Shown here: in pieces, positions 47,928 through 57,543 of the stretch
Layout of the letters: every line of letters begins with the position of its first letter
How positions within the stretch are numbered: the stretch's first letter is position 1
DNA from: Bog-756 sp963813525
GTDB taxonomy: Bacteria; Actinomycetota; Acidimicrobiia; Acidimicrobiales; RAAP-2
Direction of reading: 5' to 3'
DNA: 64,000 bases
Assembly (NCBI GenBank): GCA_963813525.1
Contig: CAWEZI010000005.1
Location: forward strand, 2,294,001 to 2,358,000
Notes under the pieces: model-generated
What the model saw: only the letters and a program-made list of their open reading frames with translations
Database searches by the model: none
Told to the model about the DNA's origin: nothing
Program-made: the position numbers and the translations under genes

Positions 47928-49154
47928 ATGCTTCGCTTCCTGACAGCCGGTGAGTCACACGGACGCGCCCTGGTGGTGATCGTGGAAGGCATGCCGGCCG
48001 GGCTGCTGGTCACAGCCGACGACATCGGGAAGGCCCTGGCCCGCCGCCGGCTCGGCTTCGGGCGCGGTCCGCGCATGCGCTTCGAGGCGGACGAGGTCAC
48101 TCTTCTAGCCGGGGTGCGCCACGGGCGCACGTTGGGTTCCCCCATCGCCATCGAGGTGGCCAACACCGAGTGGCCCAAATGGGAGGAGGAGATGTCCCCC
48201 GATCCCGGCCTGCCCTCCAAGGTGCTCACCCAGCCCCGTCCCGGTCACGCCGACCTGTCGGGCATGCTCAAGTACGGGTTCAGCGATGCCCGCGACGTGC
48301 TCGAGCGGGCCTCGGCCCGGGAGACGGCGGCCCGGGTGGCGGCCGGCACCGTGGCCAAGCTCCTTCTGCGTCAGATCGGCATCGACATCCTCAGTCACGT
48401 GGTCCAGCTCGGTCCCGAGCAGGCCGATCTCGACGTCCTGCCCGTCATGGCCGACCTGGCCCGGATCGACGAGTCCCCGGTGCGCTGCGTCGACCCCGAA
48501 GCCGAGCAACGAATGGTGGCCGCCGTCAAGGCGGCGGCCAAGGAGGGCGACTCTCTCGGGGGTGCCGCGCAGGTCATCGCCTACGGGGTGCCGGTCGGGC
48601 TCGGGAGCCACGTCCACTGGGACCGGAAGCTGGATGCTCTGCTGGCCCAGGCGCTCATGAGCATCCAGGCCGTCAAGGCGGTGGCCTTCGGGGACGGCGC
48701 CGACCTGGCCGGGCGCCGGGGCAGCGAGGGCCACGACGCCATCAGGATGGCGTCAACCAGCGGAACCGACACCACCGAGCAAGCGGCGTTGACCGGCGGT
48801 TACGCCCGCGACACCCACCGGGCCGGCGGCATCGAGGGTGGCATCTCGACCGGTTCACCCATCGTGGCCCGGGTGTCGATGAAGCCACTGGCCACCCTCA
48901 ACCGTCCCGTGCTGGGTACGGTCGACATCGTCTCGAAGGAGGCCACGGTGTCCTTCAAGGAGCGCACCGACGTCACCGCCGTGCCGGCCATGGGGGTGGT
49001 GGCCGAAACCATGATGGCCCTCGTGTTGGCCGGCGAGGCCCTGCGCAAGTTCGGCGGCGACTCGGTCGAGGAGTTCCGGCGCAACCGCACCGGCTATCTG
49101 GCCTCCCTGGGTGAGACACCGTCGGCGTCGGTGCCACCGGCGTCCGATGGTTGA
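47928..49154 (+). CDS. aroC: Chorismate synthase
   Basis: AroC converts EPSP to chorismate with reduced FMN, the last shikimate step. The 408 residues include LRFLTAGESHGRALVVIVEGMPAG at the N-terminus, RRRLGFGRGPRM, RPGHADLSGMLKYGFSDARDVLERASARETAARVAAG, and the C-terminal GGIEGGISTGSPIVARVSMKP with RTDVTAVPAMGVVAE. All three PROSITE-type signatures are recognisable. Length is normal. It is the first gene of the aroC-aroK-aroB-aroQ unit and overlaps aroK by 8 bp. Confidence 0.97.
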   Translation: MLRFLTAGESHGRALVVIVEGMPAGLLVTADDIGKALARRRLGFGRGPRMRFEADEVTLLAGVRHGRTLGSPIAIEVANTEWPKWEEEMSPDPGLPSKVLTQPRPGHADLSGMLKYGFSDARDVLERASARETAARVAAGTVAKLLLRQIGIDILSHVVQLGPEQADLDVLPVMADLARIDESPVRCVDPEAEQRMVAAVKAAAKEGDSLGGAAQVIAYGVPVGLGSHVHWDRKLDALLAQALMSIQAVKAVAFGDGADLAGRRGSEGHDAIRMASTSGTDTTEQAALTGGYARDTHRAGGIEGGISTGSPIVARVSMKPLATLNRPVLGTVDIVSKEATVSFKERTDVTAVPAMGVVAETMMALVLAGEALRKFGGDSVEEFRRNRTGYLASLGETPSASVPPASDG

Positions 49155-49689
49155 CCGGATCATCCTGGTGGGGATGATGGGGGCGGGAAAGACCACCGTG
49201 GGCAGCGCCCTGGCCGGCCGGCTCGGCTGGGGCCACTGGGACTCGGACGCCCAGGTGGTGGCGGCCACCGGGCGCACCGTGCCCGAGTTGTTCGCCGAAC
49301 GCGGTGAGGCGGCATTCCGGGCCGAGGAGTCACGGGTCCTGGCCGAGGCCCTGTCGGGCCAGGACCCGGTGGTGGTCTCGGCGGCCGGAGGTGTGGTGCT
49401 GGCCGAAGCCAACCGGGAGCTCATGGTGCGCTCCGGTGTGGTGGTGTGGTTGCGGGCCGATCCGCAGCTGCTGGCCCGGCGGGTGGGGCGGGGTGAGGGC
49501 CGGCCCCTCCTGGGCGAGGACCCGCCCGCCCGCCTGGTCGACCTGGACGCCGTCCGCCGTCCGTTCTACGAGCAGGTGGCGGCGGTGGCGGTGGACGTCG
49601 ACCGGCTGTCGGCGCCCGAGGTGGTCGAAGAGGTGCTGTCTTCCGCCCCCGTCCGGGCCCGGGGCATCACCGCCGGTCGTCAACAGTGA
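49147..49689 (+). CDS. aroK: Shikimate kinase
   Basis: AroK phosphorylates shikimate at O3 using ATP. The 180 residues have the P-loop GMMGAGKTT (about 8-16), the shikimate-binding Asp in WDSDAQVVAATG, the Arg in ERGEAAFRAEE, the GGG-like AAGGVV loop, and the lid with GRGEGRPLL. The ATG at 49147 overlaps the aroC end; the frame is open upstream but the family N-terminus begins here. The stop overlaps the aroB GTG by 4 bp. Confidence 0.95.
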   Translation: MVDRIILVGMMGAGKTTVGSALAGRLGWGHWDSDAQVVAATGRTVPELFAERGEAAFRAEESRVLAEALSGQDPVVVSAAGGVVLAEANRELMVRSGVVVWLRADPQLLARRVGRGEGRPLLGEDPPARLVDLDAVRRPFYEQVAAVAVDVDRLSAPEVVEEVLSSAPVRARGITAGRQQ

Positions 49690-50747
49690 AAGTGGTCACC
49701 GTGGACCTCGGGCAGCGGGGCTATGACGTGCTTGTCGGTCCCGGCGCCCGTCATGAGCTGGCGGCCACCGTCGCCGCCGCCGTCCCCGATGCCCGACGGG
49801 CGGTCATCGTCACCCAGGCCGGCATCGACGTGGACGTGGACACCGGGCTCCCGGCCCAGCGGGTCGAGGTTCCCGACGGGGAGGGGGCCAAGTCGTTGCA
49901 GCAGTTGGAGGTGCTCTGTCGTGGGTTTGCCCGCGCCGGCATCGGACGGTCGGACGTGGTGGTGGCGGTGGGTGGCGGCGTGGTGACCGATCTGGCCGGC
50001 TTCGCCGCCGCCTCGTTCCATCGGGGCATGGCCTACGTGAACGTGGCCACCACCCTGTTGGCCCAGGTGGACGCGGCCATCGGGGGAAAGACGGGCGTCA
50101 ACCTCCCCGAAGGGAAGAATCTGGTCGGGGCCTTCTGGCAACCGCGGGCCGTCCTGTGCGACACCGACGTCCTGGCCACCCTGCCCCAGCGGGAGTGGGC
50201 GTCGGGACGGGGGGAGATGGCCAAGTACGCCTTCCTGGGCGGGCCTGCCGGTTCGGGCTCCCTTCTCGATCAGTCCCTGCCCGATCAGGTGGCCCTGTGC
50301 GCGGCCATCAAGGCTGAGGTGGTGGCGGCCGACGAGCGCGAGGGCGACCGTCGCATGGTTCTCAATTACGGCCACACCCTGGCCCACGCCCTGGAGGCCA
50401 GTGCCTTCGACGGCCGGGACGGATTCGACCTCCGCCACGGCGAGGCGGTGGCGGTCGGCCTGGTCTTCGCCGCCCTTCTGGCCCGCCGGCTGGGTCGGAT
50501 CGACGAGGCGGAGGTCGAACGGCACCGGCGTGTGGTCGCCGCCTTCGATCTCTCGCCCCACCTCCCCGACCAGGCCGACCCCGAGGAGCTGCTCACCTTC
50601 ATGGCCCACGACAAAAAGGCCCGTCACGACCTCACCTTCGTCCTCGACGGCCCGCGAGGCATCGAAATGGTGGGTGGTGTCGACCAGGCCGAGGTGGTCG
50701 CTACCCTGGCGGAGATGCGAGGCCCGCCGCCCGAGGTTCGGTCATGA
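49686..50747 (+). CDS. aroB: 3-Dehydroquinate synthase
   Basis: AroB cyclises DAHP to 3-dehydroquinate with NAD and a divalent metal. The 353 residues include VVVAVGGGVVTDLAGFAAASFHRGM, TTLLAQVDAAIGGKTGVNLPEGKNLVGAFWQP, the metal ligands in RGEMAKYA, LNYGHTLAHALE and RHGEAVAVGL, and FMAHDKKARHDLTFVL. Length and motifs are standard. The GTG start overlaps aroK and the stop overlaps aroQ by 4 bp. Confidence 0.97.
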   Translation: MKVVTVDLGQRGYDVLVGPGARHELAATVAAAVPDARRAVIVTQAGIDVDVDTGLPAQRVEVPDGEGAKSLQQLEVLCRGFARAGIGRSDVVVAVGGGVVTDLAGFAAASFHRGMAYVNVATTLLAQVDAAIGGKTGVNLPEGKNLVGAFWQPRAVLCDTDVLATLPQREWASGRGEMAKYAFLGGPAGSGSLLDQSLPDQVALCAAIKAEVVAADEREGDRRMVLNYGHTLAHALEASAFDGRDGFDLRHGEAVAVGLVFAALLARRLGRIDEAEVERHRRVVAAFDLSPHLPDQADPEELLTFMAHDKKARHDLTFVLDGPRGIEMVGGVDQAEVVATLAEMRGPPPEVRS

Positions 50748-51205
50748 GCGCGGCCCCGACCGTGGTTCTCTTGTCCGGACCCAATCTCAACCTGCTGGGA
50801 GACCGGGAACCGGCCCTCTATGGAACCGAGACCCTGGCCGACCACGTGGCCACGGCCACCGATGCGGCTACCCGGCGGGGTCTCTCCCTCGAGCACGTGC
50901 ACAGCAACCACGAAGGAGACCTGGTCGAGGCGGTCCACGCCGCCCGGGGCCGGGCGGACGCCATCATCATCAACGCCGGGGCTCTCTCCCACACCTCCTG
51001 GTCACTGCGCGACGCCTTGGCCGCCTTCGACGGGGTGGTCGTCGAGCTCCACCTGTCCAACCCGGCCGGCCGGGAACCCTTCCGTCATACCTCGGTCATC
51101 GCACCGGTGTCGGACGGATGCATCGCCGGGTTCGGAGGAATGGGGTACGACCTGGCCGTCGAGGCCGTGTCCCGGCTCCTGGACGCCGGCGCCGGTACCC
51201 GATGA
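50744..51205 (+). CDS. aroQ: 3-Dehydroquinate dehydratase, type II
   Basis: This is the dodecameric type II dehydroquinase, 153 residues. The catalytic Tyr region GPNLNLLGDREPALYG, SNHEGDLVEAVH, IINAGALSHTSWSLRDAL and the substrate-binding ELHLSNPAGREPFRHTSVIAPV are all intact. It overlaps aroB (ATGA) and pepP (ATGA). The other shikimate enzymes (DAHP synthase, AroE, AroA) are not in the window. Confidence 0.96.
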   Translation: MSAAPTVVLLSGPNLNLLGDREPALYGTETLADHVATATDAATRRGLSLEHVHSNHEGDLVEAVHAARGRADAIIINAGALSHTSWSLRDALAAFDGVVVELHLSNPAGREPFRHTSVIAPVSDGCIAGFGGMGYDLAVEAVSRLLDAGAGTR

Positions 51206-52356
51206 CCGGCGCGCCCAATTCGCTCCCGCCGCTGCAGGTGACCGGACGGCTCGATCGGCTGCGGGCCCGGTTCGTCCCCGAAGACGACGGGCCGGCGGTG
51301 ACTGCGTTACTGGTTACCACGCCGGCCAACATCCGTTGGCTGAGTGGCTTCTCCGGGTCGAGCGGCCTTCTCCTGGTGACCGGCGACGGTGCCCTCCTGA
51401 CCACCGACGGCCGGTATCGCACCCAGTCCCGCGAGCAGCTGGCCGCGGCCGGGGTGGGCCACGCCATCGACATCGCCGTCGGCGGCCTCCAGGTCCAGCG
51501 CCAGGCCGTGGCCGACCGGGCCGGCACCTCCGGGTCGGTGGGACTGGAGGCCGACGACGTGACCTGGTCGGGCCAGCGGGCGTGGGCCGGTGTCCTCGGC
51601 CCGGGTGAACTGGTGCCCACCCAGGGGATGGTCGAGGACCTGCGGGTGAACAAGGACCCCGCCGAAGTGGTTCGCATGGAGCGGGCAGCGGCCATCGCCG
51701 ACCAGGCCTTGGCCGACGTCCTCCCCCTGCTGGCGGCGGCCGGCGGTGGGGGAGCGGAGGGCGATCTGACCGAGGCGCAGTTCGCCGCCGACCTCGACCA
51801 CGCCATGCGCCTGCGGGGCGCCGAGGACAGTGCGTTCGAGACCATCGTGGCCTCCGGCGAGAACGCGGCCAAGCCGCACGCCCGGCCCGGCCGTCGACCC
51901 ATCGGACCCGGCGATCCGGTGGTGGTCGACTTCGGGGCCATCTTCGACGGTTACCGGTCGGACATGACCCGCACCTTCTGGGTGGGCGGACCGCCGACGG
52001 GCGAGATGGCGGAGGTCTTCGAGGCGGTGGCCGACGCCCAGCGAGAGGGCGTGGCCGCCGTGGCTCCCGGGGTATCGGCCGGGGCTGTCGACCAGGCCTG
52101 CCGCCAGCTGCTCGAGACCCGTGGTTGGGCCGACAGGTTCGAGCACGGGACCGGCCACGGGGTGGGGCTCGACATCCATGAGCGGCCATCCGTGGGTCCG
52201 GGGTCGACTGCTATCCTCGACGTCGGCACCGTGGTCACCGTGGAACCGGGGGTGTACCTACCCGGTACGGGTGGGGTGCGCATCGAGGACACACTGGTGG
52301 TGACAGAGGACGGCCGCCGACCGCTCACCCATTTTCCGAAAGAAGTCGTGGTCTGA
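51202..52356 (+). CDS. pepP: Xaa-Pro aminopeptidase (M24B family)
   Basis: A cytoplasmic metallopeptidase that removes N-terminal residues preceding proline. The 384 residues have a creatinase-like N-terminal domain (VTTPANIRWLSGFSGSSGLLLV) and a pita-bread catalytic domain with the metal ligands: two Asp in VVDFGAIFDGYRSDMTRTF, His in HGTGHGVGLDIHERP, Glu in TVEPGVYL and Glu in RIEDTLVV. Position between aroQ and efp is the conserved actinobacterial arrangement. Overlaps of 4 bp with aroQ and 1 bp with efp. Confidence 0.94.
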   Translation: MTGAPNSLPPLQVTGRLDRLRARFVPEDDGPAVTALLVTTPANIRWLSGFSGSSGLLLVTGDGALLTTDGRYRTQSREQLAAAGVGHAIDIAVGGLQVQRQAVADRAGTSGSVGLEADDVTWSGQRAWAGVLGPGELVPTQGMVEDLRVNKDPAEVVRMERAAAIADQALADVLPLLAAAGGGGAEGDLTEAQFAADLDHAMRLRGAEDSAFETIVASGENAAKPHARPGRRPIGPGDPVVVDFGAIFDGYRSDMTRTFWVGGPPTGEMAEVFEAVADAQREGVAAVAPGVSAGAVDQACRQLLETRGWADRFEHGTGHGVGLDIHERPSVGPGSTAILDVGTVVTVEPGVYLPGTGGVRIEDTLVVTEDGRRPLTHFPKEVVV

Positions 52357-52916
52357 TGGCCGTCTCCACCAACGATCTGCGCAACGGCATGACCCTCGAC
52401 CTTTCCGAAGGGCTCTTCGCCGTGGTCGAGTTCCAGCACGTCAAGCCGGGCAAGGGCGGCGCCTTCGTGCGCACCAAGCTCAAGAACCAACGAACCGGGG
52501 CGGTGATCGAACGGACCTTCCGGGCTGACGAGAAGCTCGAGCAGGCCATCATCGACAAGCGCGAGATGCAATTTCTCTACCGCGACGGCACCCAGTACGT
52601 GTTCATGGACACCACCTCCTACGAGCAGTTGCAGGTCGAGTCGGCCCTGTTGGGTGACGCGGCCAACTACCTGAAGGAAGGCGACGACGCCGTTCTCCAG
52701 TTCTACGGCACCGAAATCGTGGGTGTCGATCTGCCTGCCGCGGTCGAGCTCACCGTCACCGACACCGAGCCGGGCCTCCAGGGTGACCGGGTGTCCGGCG
52801 CCCGCAAGCCGGCGACGGTCGAGACCGGTCTGGTCCTCCAGGTGCCCCTGTTCGTCAACCCGGGCGAGAAGATCAAGGTGGACACCCGTACCGGCGAGTA
52901 CCTGACACGAGCCTGA
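52356..52916 (+). CDS. efp: Elongation factor P
   Basis: EF-P relieves ribosome stalling at polyproline stretches. The 186 residues form the three-domain protein: an N-terminal KOW-like domain with the tip loop HVKPGKGGAF whose Lys enters the peptidyl-transferase centre, and two OB domains ending in VNPGEKIKVDTRTGEYLTRA. No lysine-modification genes (epmA/B) are nearby. Many proteins in this window are Pro-rich, so EF-P demand is plausible. The TGATG junction couples it to pepP. Confidence 0.97.
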   Translation: MAVSTNDLRNGMTLDLSEGLFAVVEFQHVKPGKGGAFVRTKLKNQRTGAVIERTFRADEKLEQAIIDKREMQFLYRDGTQYVFMDTTSYEQLQVESALLGDAANYLKEGDDAVLQFYGTEIVGVDLPAAVELTVTDTEPGLQGDRVSGARKPATVETGLVLQVPLFVNPGEKIKVDTRTGEYLTRA

Positions 52917-52967
52917 GCGCGGGCGAAGAGGCGATCCTCCTACCCGCTACCCGCTCGTGACCTGACC

Positions 52968-53363
52968 ATGGATCCCGTCCCCCGTCATCAGGCCCGCGAG
53001 CGGGTGGTCACCCTGCTCTACGAGGCGGACCTCAAAGGAGACGCGCCGACGGCCGTCCTCCAGGCGCTGGCCGTGGCCCCCGATCCCTACGCCACCGCAC
53101 TGGTGGAGACGGTGGAGTCGGACAGCGACCGCATCGACCGACTCATCGGTGAAGCAGCCATCGGGTGGGAGGTCGACCGGATGGCCGTGGTGGACCGCAA
53201 CATCCTGCGTCTGGCCGTGGCTGAGCTGTTGGCCTTCCCCGAGGTTCCCACCGCCGTCATTCTCAACGAGGCGGTCGAACTGGCCTCGGCCTATTCGACG
53301 GACGAATCCGGTCGGTTCGTCAACGGGGTCCTGGCCACGGTGGCCGCCCAGGTCCGGCCCTAG
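52968..53363 (+). CDS. nusB: Transcription antitermination protein NusB
   Basis: NusB with NusE binds boxA RNA in rRNA antitermination. The 131-residue all-helical protein has RHQARERVVTLLYEADLKG at the N-terminus, WEVDRMAVVDRNILRLAVAELL and the C-terminal TAVILNEAVELASAYSTDESGRFVNGVLATVA. Length fits. The start is ATG 52968 without a strong SD; 51 bp separate it from efp. A 28-bp tandem repeat array follows 20 bp after its stop. Confidence 0.95.
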   Translation: MDPVPRHQARERVVTLLYEADLKGDAPTAVLQALAVAPDPYATALVETVESDSDRIDRLIGEAAIGWEVDRMAVVDRNILRLAVAELLAFPEVPTAVILNEAVELASAYSTDESGRFVNGVLATVAAQVRP

Positions 53364-53383
53364 GCGCGAGCCGGCCAAGTCAA

Positions 53384-53495
53384 CCGGCCGCCGGGGGTCG
53401 GCCATGTAAAACCGGCCGCCGGGGGTCGGCCATGTAAAACCGGCCGCCGGAGGTCGGCCATTTAAAACCGGCCGCCGGGGGTCGGCCATGTCCGA
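53384..53495 (+). repeat. Four tandem copies of a 28-bp unit
   Basis: The unit CCGGCCGCCGGGGGTCGGCC plus ATGTAAAA is present at 53384-53411, 53412-53439, 53440-53467 (two changes) and 53468-53495 (the last bases diverge). It has no unique spacers, so it is not a CRISPR. Each copy holds GGCC elements able to fold, followed by an A-rich tract. It lies between nusB and the pyr promoter and may terminate nusB transcription or insulate the pyr operon. Confidence 0.9.
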
Positions 53496-53506
53496 CACCG
53501 ACCGGG

Positions 53507-53512
53507 TATAGT
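53507..53512 (+). promoter_or_regulatory. -10 element of the pyr operon
   Basis: TATAGT is a near-perfect -10 just after the repeat array, 54 bases ahead of the pyrR start. No clear -35 is seen. Transcription from about 53519 would include the PyrR-binding hairpin in the leader. Confidence 0.55.
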
Positions 53513-53530
53513 CAAAGCCTGACCGTGAAG

Positions 53531-53549
53531 CGGGTCCCGTGAGGCCCGT
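53531..53549 (+). promoter_or_regulatory. PyrR-binding RNA hairpin in the pyr leader
   Basis: CGGG (53531-53534) pairs with CCCG (53545-53548), and the intervening GGTCCCGTGAGGCC (53533-53546) closely matches the PyrR binding-loop consensus ARUCCNGNGAGGYU described in Bacillus. It sits just upstream of the pyrR SD (AGGAGGA, 53556-53562), so PyrR-UMP binding could block ribosome access, as reported for the translational control of pyr genes in Mycobacterium smegmatis. There is no separate antiterminator/terminator pair here. Confidence 0.7.
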
Positions 53550-53566
53550 ACGGACAGGAGGAAGAA

Positions 53567-54136
53567 GTGGCCGAACGGGAGCGCAGTCACACCCGCCCGC
53601 GGGGTGCGGTGTTCGTCCCCCGTGCGCAGGTGATGTCGGAAGCCGACGTGCGCCGGGCCATCACCCGGATGGCCCACGAGGTGGCCGAGCGCAACCGCGG
53701 TCTGCACCAGGTGGTGCTCGTCGGCCTCCAGACCGGAGGGGTGGCCATCGCCCAGAGGCTGGCGGCCACCCTGATCGACGTCGAGGGGGCCACCGTCCCG
53801 GTGGGCACGTTGGATGTGGCCTTCTATCGAGACGACATAGGCCTGCGCCCCGTCCTGCCCGAAGCGGCCACCGACATCAGTTTCGATCTGACCGGCTGCA
53901 CCGTGGTGCTGGTGGACGACGTGCTGTTCACCGGCAGGACCATCCGTGCCGCCCTCAACGCACTGGGTGAGTACGGACGGGCCCAGCGGATCGAGCTGGC
54001 CGTGATGGTCGACCGCGGCCACCGCGAGCTGCCCATCCGCCCTGACTACGTCGGGAAGAACCTGCCGACCCGCCGTGACGAGATGGTGGACGTGTCCGAC
54101 GAGGGGGTCGCCCTCGGAGACCTGGTCGTCCGGTGA
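53567..54136 (+). CDS. pyrR: Bifunctional pyr operon regulator / uracil phosphoribosyltransferase PyrR
   Basis: PyrR senses UMP/PRPP and binds pyr mRNA. The 189 residues include the PRPP-binding loop VVLVDDVLFTGRTIRAALNAL, LVGLQTGGVAIAQRLA and DISFDLTGCTV, with a C-terminal RRDEMVDVSDEG. The GTG at 53567 follows AGGAGGA. The PyrR hairpin lies in its own leader, implying autoregulation plus control of the downstream genes. It overlaps pyrB by 4 bp. Confidence 0.96.
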   Translation: MAERERSHTRPRGAVFVPRAQVMSEADVRRAITRMAHEVAERNRGLHQVVLVGLQTGGVAIAQRLAATLIDVEGATVPVGTLDVAFYRDDIGLRPVLPEAATDISFDLTGCTVVLVDDVLFTGRTIRAALNALGEYGRAQRIELAVMVDRGHRELPIRPDYVGKNLPTRRDEMVDVSDEGVALGDLVVR

Positions 54137-55096
54137 GCCCGTTCCCCACCCATCTGCTCAGCATCGACGACCTGGCCGCCGACGACATCACCGAGGTGCT
54201 CCAGGTGGCCGATTCCTTCGCCGAAGTGGGTCGACGGGCCAACCCGAAGGTGCCCACCCTGCGGGGTCGCACGGTGGCCACCCTGTTCTTCGAGGACTCC
54301 ACCCGGACCCGGATGTCCTTCGAGACGGCGGCCAAACGGATGTCGGCCGACGTCCTCTCCTTCGCCGCCGGCTCGTCCTCTTTGAAGAAAGGGGAGTCGT
54401 TGCGCGACACCGTCGAGACCGTGGAGGCCATCGGCATCGACGCCATGATCGTCCGCCACGCCTCTTCGGGGGTGCCGGCCCAGATAGCCAACTGGGTGGA
54501 TCACTGTGTGGTCATCAACGCCGGTGACGGATGGCATCAGCACCCGACCCAGGCCCTGCTCGATCTGTTCACCGTGCGCCAGGCTCTGGGTGGGGGCGAC
54601 GAAGGGCTGGCCCGCTTCGAAGGACTGCAGGTGGTGATCGTCGGGGACATCAGGCACAGCCGGGTGGCCCGGTCGCAGATCGCGGCCTACGCCGCCTTGG
54701 GTGCCGAGGTCACCCTGGTGGCGCCCCGCACGCTCCTGCCCCCGTCGCTCGAGGGGTGGCCGGTGTCCGCCGTCACTCAGGACCTCGACGACGTGCTGGA
54801 GAAGGCCGACGTGGTGTCGCTGCTCCGGGTGCAATCGGAGCGGGGCAGCGGTGAATTCGTCCCCACCCTCCGCGAGTACACCTCCCAGTTCGGGCTGACC
54901 GCCCGCCGGGCGGCCGTGCTCCGGCCCGAGGCGATCATCCTCCACCCCGGTCCCATCGTGCGGGGCGTAGAGATCGCCTCCGACGTGGCCGAGCTGCCGG
55001 CCTCACTCATCACCGAGCAGGTGAGCAACGGGGTGGCCGTCCGGATGGCCGTGCTGTTCTTGTTGCTGGGCCGGGTGCCGACGGTGGAGGGCTCCG

Positions 55097-55104
<8 letters not shown>
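54133..55104 (+). CDS. pyrB: Aspartate carbamoyltransferase catalytic subunit
   Basis: PyrB condenses carbamoyl phosphate with aspartate. The 323 residues show the carbamoyl-phosphate loop FFEDSTRTRMSFETAAKRM, the 80s loop around SSLKKGESLRDTV, HPTQALLDLFTV, and VVIVGDIRHSRVARS, LRVQSERG and ILHPGPIVRGVEI. No regulatory pyrI is present, as in other Gram-positives. It overlaps pyrR by 4 bp and pyrC by 8 bp. Confidence 0.97.
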
Positions 55105-56421
<1,317 letters not shown>

Positions 56422-56425
<4 letters not shown>

Positions 56426-57543
56426 GCGGCCGGTACGGGACGGTCCACCGTCCCGAGGCCCACTTGGTGCTGGCCGACGGCACCGTCTTCGAAGGTGAAG
56501 CCATGGGGGCCGAACCTGACGGGGGAGTGGCCACCGGCGAAGCGGTGTTCAACACCGTGTTGTCCGGCTATCAGGAGGTGATCACCGATCCTTCCTATGC
56601 CGGCCAGGTCATCGCCTTCACCGCTCCCCATATCGGCAACTACGGGGTCAATCCGGTAGACGACGAGGCCGGCCGCCCCCACTGCCGGGGCGTGATCGTG
56701 CGCGACGTCTGCGACCAGCCCAGCAATTGGCGATCGACCGGATCGCTCGAAGACTTCCTGGTCCGGGCGGCGGTGCCCGGCATCACCGGCGTCGACACCC
56801 GCCGGCTGACCCGGCACCTGCGGGACCGCGGGGCCATGCCCTGTGCCTTCGGCACGGCCGGCGAGCAGGAGTTGGCGGCGGCGGCGGCCGACGCCCTGCC
56901 CACCGACGGGCGCGACTTGGTGTCCACCGTGACCACCCCCACCACCTTCAGCCGGGGTGACGGCCCCTACCGGGTGGTGGCCTACGACTTCGGCATCAAA
57001 GAGGCCATGCTCCGCCAGCTGGGGGCCATGGCCACCCTCACCGTGGTGCCGGCCTCCACCCCGGCCGCACAGGTGCTCGACCTCGCCCCCGACGGTGTCT
57101 TCCTGTCCAACGGGCCCGGGGACCCCGCCGCCCTGTCGCCCATCGTGGAGGAGATCCGCACCCTGGTGGCGGCCGGGACCACGGCGGTGTTCGGGATCTG
57201 CCTCGGCCATCAACTGCTGGCCACCGCCCTCGGTGCCTCGACCTTCAAGCTCCCCTTCGGTCACCACGGCGGCAACCACCCGGTGCGGACCCTGGCCACC
57301 GGGCGGGTGTCGATCACCTCCCAGAACCACAACTTCGCCGTGGCCGAGGATTCACTGACCCGAGGTGACGTGACCCACGTCAATCTCAACGACGGGGTGG
57401 TCGAGGGTATGGCCAGTCGCGACACGCCGGCCTTCGGCGTCCAGTACCACCCCGAGGCCGGACCGGGTCCGCATGACGCCCGCACCCTGTTCGCCGAGTT
57501 CCGGACCCTGATGGACGCCACCGGGGCGCGAGGAGGGTCCTGA
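56422..57543 (+). CDS. carA: Carbamoyl-phosphate synthase small subunit
   Basis: CarA supplies ammonia from glutamine to CarB. The 373 residues comprise the N-terminal CPSase domain (FNTVLSGYQEVITDPSYAGQVI) and a class I glutamine amidotransferase with LSNGPGDPAAL, the nucleophile Cys in FGICLGHQLLATALG, and the His-Glu pair in GVQYHPEAGPGPHD. It starts at ATG 56422 and its stop overlaps the carB ATG (TGATG). Confidence 0.97.

Noticed and set aside
53384..53495. Possible CRISPR array
   Set aside because: The 28-bp units are directly adjacent with no unique spacers and there are no cas genes; it is a simple tandem repeat.
52947..53498. - strand ORF reading through the 28-bp repeats and nusB
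   Set aside because: It is antisense to nusB and the repeat period is not a multiple of three, so the apparent repeats in its translation shift frame.
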